Below, one piece after another: positions 57,119-64,000 of a DNA stretch of 64,000 nucleotides. Location: NCBI GenBank assembly GCA_002914845.1, contig JXTC01000027.1, positions 1,109,873 to 1,173,872 of the forward strand, in the 5' to 3' direction. A program made the position numbers and the translations under genes. Numbering within the stretch: the stretch's first letter is position 1; each line of letters opens with the position of its first letter. Source of the stretch: Trema orientale. Taxonomy: Eukaryota > Streptophyta > Magnoliopsida > Rosales > Cannabaceae. Under the pieces are notes generated by a model, which saw only the letters and a program-made list of their open reading frames with translations, had not been told where the DNA came from and searched no databases.

Positions 57119-60100
57119 ATGATAGTAGTGGCGCTTCTGTTCTTGCTTGCCAGTACCGCTCATGTGTTGAGCGGGGACACTGGCCAGAACAAAGAACCAC
57201 AATGCATAGAGAAAGAGAAAAAGGCTCTCCTTATCAGCTTTAAGGGAGTTGTAGATCCTAGCGACATTCTCTCCTCTTGGACAAACAGCTCCGACCAAAA
57301 TTGTTGCAATTGGAGTCATATCACTTGTGACACCAAAACCAATCATGTCATTAAGATTGATTTTAGCGACGCTCAGTTATTTGGTCGTGATTACGCGATC
57401 GGTGGCGAGATTGGCTCCTCCTTGGTTGAACTTCGGCATTTGGAGTACTTAGACCTCGGTGGGAATAACTTCGTTCGGATTCCGAAGTTCATTGGTTCTT
57501 TCAAAGAGCTCACGTATCTCAGCCTTGCGGGGAATCCCATCAGTGGAACTATTCCTCCACAGCTTGGAAATCTCACCAAGTTGCGATCTCTTGATCTCTC
57601 ACGTGATTATAATTATGATTATGATCGAACGTTGATTGCTGATAATTTTGCATGGCTTTATCATCTCACCTCTTTGAAGACCTTTACAATGACGAATGCG
57701 AATTTTACTAGAGTAGGGCTTCAATCTTTTAAGATGCCACCTTCCTTATCAAGCTTACAAGTATCGAATTGTCTATTTCCCAAGGTAGATACCTCATCTC
57801 TTTCCTTTCTAAATTCGTCAAATTCTCTAGAAAGTCTTTACCTGTTTGATAATTCTATGCATCCCACAGCAATCACTTGGTTCTTAAATTCTAGTAGGAA
57901 CCTTATTACTCTTACCCTCACAGAAAACATCATAGATGGTTCCTTCCCAGATTCCTTTGGGTATACAAATTCTCTTGAAAATGTGTACTTGTCAAGGAAT
58001 GAAGTTGGGGGTGGGGTACCAAAATCGTTGGGGAACCTTACAAACCTAAAAGGCTTGGATTTGTCTGGTAACAATCTTGGTGGAACCTTACATGATCTGT
58101 TGGAAAACCTGACAGGTTCCACCAAGAATTCCTTGGAGGCTTTGTATTTGGACCATAACCAACTTGGAGGAATGCTTCTTGATGATGAAATGACATTCCC
58201 ATCTTTGAGAGAGCTCCATCTTTTCAGTAATCAGTTGGACGGTGTTTTTCCAATCCGTTTGAGTCGATTTCCAAATCTAAGTACCTTGCTTTTAGATGAC
58301 AATCAACTCACAGGACCATTGCCTGACCTTTCTTCAATGCCAAACTTGACCACTTTTAGTGCAGCTAACAATAAGTTCAATGGTATTTCAACAGAGAGCA
58401 TTGGCGAGCTTTATTATCTTGAGTCTTTAGATGTCTCTTCAAACTCTCTCACCGGGGTTATCTCCGAAGTGAACCTACGGTCTCCCAAATTGAAGAAACT
58501 AGATTTATCCTATAACTCAGCTCTGACATTGAAATTCAACTCCGATTGGGTCCCCTCATTTCAGCTGGATTCTATAAGATTAAATTCTTGCAAGTTAGGT
58601 CTACAATTCCCTAGTTGGCTCCAAAACCAAACCAATCTCTCTGTTCTGGAAATCCCAAATTCTGGTATTCGTGGTCCTGTTCCTAATTGGTTCAGTAACA
58701 TAACTTCCAAGTTGAGTTATTTAAATATGTCTTTCAACCTTCTTAGCAACACCTTGCCATATTTTCCACTGATATATGCTTTTGAGGTCGACTTAAGTTT
58801 CAATCAATTCCATGGCTCCATCCCACCTTCTCTGTCCAATGCAAGTAATGTGTATCTCTCTAATAACAACTTCACCGATTGTGTGTCTATTCTACGTGAA
58901 GCAAAAACAGGGTTAACGAGCATTTTTGACCTTTCCAATAATAAACTATCTGGAAGCCTTCCTAACTGCTGGGGAAATTTCCAGTTTTTGGTTGTCCTAA
59001 ATCTTGAAAACAATAATTTATCTGGAGATATCCCGAGCTCAATTTGTTCGAGATATGTTCAAACTCTACAACTGAGGAGCAATAGTTTCTCCGGAAAGTT
59101 GCCTTCCTCATTGAAGAATTGCACTGAGCTACGAGTACTAGATTTGGGGAAAAATACTTTGAAGGGACCAATACCATCATGGATCGGAGAAAGGCTAACA
59201 TCATTGGTTTTCCTTAGTCTGAAGTCGAATAAATTCTATGGGAGCATACCATTGAATCTCTGCCATCTTACAGAAATCCAAATATTAGATCTCTCTTTAA
59301 ATGATTTATCGGGAGCCATTCCTTCGTGCATTAACAATTTCACCTCAATGGTTCGAAAAGATCATCAAACGCCCACAATTTCAATAGGGTTCCGACCTTA
59401 TGTGCCCCCCACTGCCTCTTTGTATACGGGTTCCTATGAAAATATTGCACCCATCATGTGGAAAGGGTTAGAGTACAAATATGATAAGATTTTGGGATTA
59501 TTAAGAATTATCGATCTATCAAGCAATAAATTGACCGGAGAGATTCCTATTGAAGTGGCCGATCTTGTACAACTGGTTCAACTAAACCTATCAAGGAATA
59601 GTTTGAGCGGAGCCATCCCCAAGAATATCGGAGGCTTGACTAAGATAGAAGCACTAGACTTGTCCTACAATGATCTTTCTGGTGAAATTCCAATAAGCTT
59701 GGCGGAAGTATCTTCCCTGAATTACTTGGATTTGTCAAATAATAGATTGTCCGGAAGAATCCCTACGAGCACTCAATTGCAAAGCTTTAATGCCTCTACA
59801 TATGCTGAGAATCTTGGACTCTGTGGGCTTCCTCTAACAAGTTCGTGCCCTGGAGATGGGACACCACACGATGCTCCGCCTTCCACTGGTGACGATGAAA
59901 ATGGTGAAACATGGTTTGAAACGTTATGGTTTTATATTGGAATTGGAGTTGGATTCACGGTTGGATTCTGTGGAGTTTGTGGGAATTTGTTAATTAACAC
60001 TTCTTGGAGACTTGCTGATTTTTGGTCCGTACATAGATTGGGAGACTGGCTTTACGTGATGGTTATGGTTAAAAGTGCTGCATTGAGGAGAAAGCTAGCT

Positions 60101-60329
60101 TGGAATCAACAGGTTAGTATTAATTCTTGTCTTATTAAATTAATTAATTAAACTAAAAGTATTTTGATAATATTTCATGAGCCAAATGCAATTGCGCCAC
60201 TATGTGAAAATATCACATTTCCTACAAAAGCCTTGGTTGTTTGATGAAAGTGAAACAGATTTTAACTTAATTTGTTTTCTTTGGTGTTAGAGCTCTGTTA
60301 ATGAAGATATGTCAAGTGTACGCTACTAG
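57119..60329 (+). CDS. LRR receptor-like protein RLP3 (EIX2/Cf type), two exons
   Basis: Exon 1 is 57119-60112. The intron is 60113-60290 (178 bp, phase 0, CAG|GTTAGT to gtgttag). Exon 2 is 60291-60329 and adds SSVNEDMSSVRY. Total 1,010 residues. If unspliced, the frame reads 13 codons into the intron to a stop near 60151. Order: signal peptide (MIVVALLFLLASTAHVLS); LRR N-terminal cap (CIEKEKKALL near 29, CCNW); long LRR array; island at about 742-785 with WKGLEYKY; four LRRs; cap LCGLPLTSSC (about 900-911); acidic stretch; one membrane helix with GxxxGxxxG spacing (about 937-959); and a tail with YVMV, a YxxPhi motif like that needed for EIX2 endocytosis. No kinase, so it would depend on SOBIR1/BAK1-type partners at the plasma membrane. 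No frameshift or internal stop: the best candidate for a working receptor here. Confidence 0.9.
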
Positions 60330-61145
60330 CTAAAAAGAGATGCTCAAGCTTGCTTATCAACATTGGGACGTGTAAAATCAGATGTGGTAAGGTGCAGATT
60401 AAGTGGCCGAAAGGTTTCACGAGTTTGGATACTTCAAGTGCTAAAGAATCGGATTTTGAATCGCTGCTCTGAGGAGTACTTAGTTCCTCTTGTTTTAGCC
60501 TTGTTGGTGAATCTACTGCTTTCGTTCCGAACACTAGTTATTTAGTTAGTTTCTTCCTCGTTGTAATTTTTGTGGTTTGAGTTTGTAAAACATATTATGC
60601 TAATGTGTTTTGATAGAGCTAACGCACTTGTTTGTCATTATACGATTTACCTCGACATATTCTCCATATAAATAAATAAATACTTGCTTGTGAATCCTCT
60701 GTTTCACCCCACTCCAATGCTGTCATATTTTTTTTTCCCAGTGTCTGTTTTCTGAGATTTTTCACTTTTGATTGAGTTGTGGTTTTGTATGAAACCTTCT
60801 TGTGAAAATCTGCCTTCGAAAATGTTTATTGACATTTTTCGAACTCATTATATTTTTTCTTCAATGTCCTAACAACTTGAAAGCTCTTAAGCATTCTGCA
60901 TCTGAGTTTTGGTTTGAAAAAAAAAAGACACTCTTTACCGATTACATCTTTTATTAATATACTTACCTGGAAGAAAATTTAACTACAACTACGTCAAAGA
61001 TGAAAATTCTGAATTTTATTTGTCAGAACTTTTAAGCTCCAATACTCTATTTTTTTCAATTAAATGCACAACGCAGAGTATTAGACCTAAATTCTTCTAT
61101 TCTAATTTGGCTAATTTTTCATTTCTACCAATTAAAAGTGGAGAT
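60330..61145 (+). other. RLP3 3' UTR and flank
   Basis: 'gatgtggtaaggtgcagatt' and 'gtttggatacttcaagtgc' match the RLP2 3' region. AATAAATAAATA starts at 60671, a likely polyadenylation signal. No further gene. Confidence 0.55.
60671..60676 (+). terminator. Likely polyadenylation signal of RLP3
   Basis: AATAAA at the start of a short AATA run, in the same place relative to the gene as in RLP2. Confidence 0.35.
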
Positions 61146-61975
61146 TTCAAGAGGGCCGGTTAGCATGTGTCACAGCACGACATAGCTCGGCTCAAGTACG
61201 GCACGATATGTTAAATCATGGGTCGTGTTAGGCACGATATGATTATACGGACTATATCGGGCCAATAAATTAGGCACAATGGGCTAAACATAGCACGATA
61301 CATCTATAAGCATGACACGATACGTCCCACAGATATGGCACGATACGCTAGCACGATAAGCATGCACGTTAGCACTTTAAACTTATTTATTATTGTCATT
61401 TTGTTTTTTTTCTATACACATGTCTTTTCAATTTTTCTTCCCTATTTTCCTTAGTACCTCAAATGGAATTATTAAGATTGTACCCTCTAAACTATTATGT
61501 TCTTTTTTTTTATATATTTTTCTTATTAATAATAATTATCTTTTAAGGGCAGTTAAGTAAGAGATTGTTGAGTTAGTTGGGTACGAACCTCGGATGTTTT
61601 ATTTTCTTTTTCACCTTGACCGACTTTTATTCAAAAGAAAAAGGAAGAATTTTCAAATTGTGAATTTATGATTAAATAGGTGCAATGCAAATCTAGTTAA
61701 AGATAAAATTATATAATAGATTTACTTTTATTTTCTATATAATTTCGAATTATTTGGAAAAATATTTATAAAATGGACACTAAAATTAATAAAATCTATT
61801 AATTTAAAGGACAACTTTAATCTAAAAAGACTGATACGTTCAAACACATAGGCTTAGGCTGACATGATATGACATGACATAGTAGATCAGACCACTGCTT
61901 TTATACTATCAGCCGGTATGGTACTATATGACTATAAAATAGATACGACATGGCACAAATGCATGCTAAGTTAAG
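61146..61975. repeat. CACGATA-type dispersed repeat, second copy
   Basis: 61150-61375 is dense with cacgacat, ggcacgatat, gtgttaggcac and gcacgataagc. 61850-61975 resumes with 'acatgatatgacatgacat' and 'gatacgacatggcacaa'. The AT-rich middle (61380-61840) is unassigned. Related to 22740-23290. Directly abuts the LTR at 61978. Confidence 0.45.
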
Positions 61976-61977
61976 AC

Positions 61978-63833
61978 TGTTAGGGTTTATGTCCTAAAAG
62001 CATGTATATTTTGGATATTTGCTGAATTAATAAAATAACATTTTTCTATTTGAATTTGTATATAATTGGTATGTCTTTAAATATCAGAAAATTCCTGTTT
62101 TATTTATGTGACCATAAATTTAGTATATAAGTGTTATATACATGAGGCTTAAATTTATGGATAATAAACTAAATATAGTCCGTAATAATTAATTAAAGTT
62201 TGGGATCTTTAATTAAATATTATTGGTATAGTCCATTAACATTGAGAATGTAATAGTCTTATCCGGACTATTAATGTGTTGACATCACAATGGAGATACT
62301 TTATATAATTCGATTATATAGGACTGGACCAGATATAATTTGAATCTCACATAAATTCCGTTAACTGTTGAGAGTTCAAATAATGTCACTAGATGATCAT
62401 ATGTAAATCAATCTTAATCCTGAGTAGTTATAGACTCCTATTTATGACATTATATTCTTTGACATACTTGTTAAAGGTTTGTTTCGTAAACATATTGAAA
62501 TACTTGTATCTTGGGATCATGATGAGATGAGTAGCTGGGAATGTAACTTACAGATATAGAATCCATTCTTTCTAGTAGGAAGCTAGAAAGATGATTCCCT
62601 TGTGTATTGATTCAGGACTTGAACAGTTTGAGTACTCAATTTATAATAGATTTATAAATTAATTATTCATTAGAGAATCAATGGTACACAAGGATAAAGA
62701 TGTAATTAAAGAAGTAAACGGAACTTGACCTAGCTCCAATTATGAATTGTCTATAGAGGATTGAACTACATGTAATGATTAAATCGATGGACTGCTCGTT
62801 GTTTTCGAAGTAAATTAATTCTGTAACTTCAAGAGTGCAATTCTAGATTTTTAGTGGAGTAATACTGGAATTAATAAATTAGACAAATTAATTAAAGAGT
62901 TTAATTAATTATCATAATTTATTGGAGCTTGAATTACAGGTCCATAGGTCCCCAATTCCACCTCTTACAAACACTATACTGGATATTACATTATTTCTGT
63001 TACTGCATACTTTGTCTAGATAAATAGTTTATCTATATGTAATTAATAATTATTATTAATTAATTAATTAGTTTAAATTTATGGAGGGATAAGTTTCCCA
63101 ACTTGTTTAAATTTTGAATTTAAAAATATCTAATTATCAGATAATTAGATATATAAAAATTGGGAAACTGACTGAAAGTGAAATAGTTATCTGCTAGTTT
63201 ATATATGTATATATATATTAATTAATTAGATTAAATAGATATATATATATATATATAAAAGTTTACGTTTTTTTATTAAAAAAAACCAACTTTACGTTTT
63301 ATAAAAGGAAAACTTACATTTCCTATTAAGGTTATGTTTTTTTTAAAAAAAAAAAAGTTATATATATATATTAATTTGATTAATATATTTATTTATTAAA
63401 TAATTTAATAAATATATATATATAAAGGAAACTCTAGCAGATAATAGAGATACACTACGTATTATTTTCTATAGAACCTCCATAAACTAGAGAGAAAAAA
63501 GAAGAGTATCTTCCTATTCTCTGTAGAATAACTCTTGCAATCTCATGTGTTGAGAAAATTGCAAGTGTCTAAAGTGTGAGTTTTAAGAAATTATACGCAA
63601 CGCCCATACGTTCATCCAGTTGTGCTTGAGGCTTGGATTGGAAGATCGTGGTTTAGAAGACAAAAAAACTATGATCCGTTGATAGGCTACAAGAGGTATG
63701 AGATCTATTCTCTTTGTATGTTCTTATTTACTATGAATTAATACTATGCACTCATATAGTCAATTGTTTTGAGAAAATTTTTGAATGTTCCTGGGCCAAT
63801 CTTCCGCTGCGAAAATCGTTTTTAAATCCAACA
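61978..63833 (+). mobile_element. 5' LTR of a retrotransposon running off the window
   Basis: Begins TGTTAGGGTTTATG and ends AATCCAACA, and is followed two bases later by a primer binding site, so this is a 5' LTR in + orientation, 1,856 bp long. It is AT-rich with many TA runs (63180-63440). The internal region lies beyond 64000. The tRNA site suggests Ty1/copia. Confidence 0.75.
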
Positions 63834-63835
63834 AT

Positions 63836-63847
63836 TGGTACCAGAGC
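63836..63847 (+). other. Primer binding site of the right-edge LTR element
   Basis: TGGTACCAGAGC, a one-base variant of the usual initiator-methionine tRNA site TGGTATCAGAGC. Confidence 0.7.
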
Positions 63848-64000
63848 GGTTATATGAGTATATAATATTAATTATATGTATGCATGAGTAGGTATTGCAT
63901 TATTTTTTATATGTATTTGATGATGAATGAATGAGTTATCATATGATAGATGTATGGTTAATATTTGGTCGTTAATTATATAGTTTCTTAGGTGTTAAAT

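Overview
This is an AT-rich, repeat-dense plant nuclear window, almost certainly from a eudicot. The transposon set (RE1/Ale-like Ty1-copia, CCHC-bearing LINEs, PIF/Harbinger-like MITEs) and the receptor genes suggest Rosales, possibly Cannabaceae, but I cannot prove the taxon from sequence alone. There is one 329-base assembly gap (39177-39505) and two single Ns (16720, 44671). No bacterial, organellar, tRNA, rRNA or CRISPR features were seen.

The genic content is a small immune-type cluster. Three leucine-rich-repeat receptor-like proteins (LRR-RLPs, EIX2/Cf type, no kinase) lie on the + strand: RLP1 at 9236-12349, RLP2 at 37027-39826 (interrupted by the gap) and RLP3 at 57119-60329. A fourth locus between about 20.5 and 23.9 kb keeps the paralogous 5' flank and 3' flank, plus a small inverted piece of the 3' exon, but has no coding body: a ghost RLP locus. 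On the - strand near this ghost lies a two-exon defensin-like (DEFL) secreted peptide gene (18869-19387). A broken paralogue follows (24323-26487), with its intron invaded by a 1.7-kb LTR and its second cysteine codon turned into a stop. The blocks look like products of tandem duplication of a receptor and peptide segment, later filled with transposons.

Layout: 1-5.8 kb, fragments of a TGTCACG-type LTR family. 5.8-9.2 kb, RLP1 5' flank with a SINE and a MITE. 9.2-14.5 kb, RLP1 and its 3' flank. 14.6-18.2 kb, a partly tandem MITE and foldback repeats built on GTTACC/GGTAAC palindromes. 18.9-26.5 kb, DEFL gene, ghost RLP and DEFL pseudogene. 27.1-31.0 kb, a + strand copia nested inside a - strand copia remnant. 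31.4-36.5 kb, a palindromic hairpin, a CACTA-like element and two MITEs. 37.0-40 kb, RLP2. 40.7-42.9 kb, a solo LTR with target-site duplication. 44.3-44.6 kb, a weak light-harvesting-protein-like fragment. 45.9-47.2 kb, more foldback repeats. 47.7-55.0 kb, two decayed - strand LINEs. 56.6-60.3 kb, RLP3. 62.0-63.8 kb, a 5' LTR with primer binding site whose element runs off the window.

By family knowledge, the RLPs would sit in the plasma membrane, sense apoplastic ligands and signal through partner kinases (SOBIR1/BAK1 type). DEFL peptides are secreted. A functional link between the two in this cluster is only inferred from proximity.
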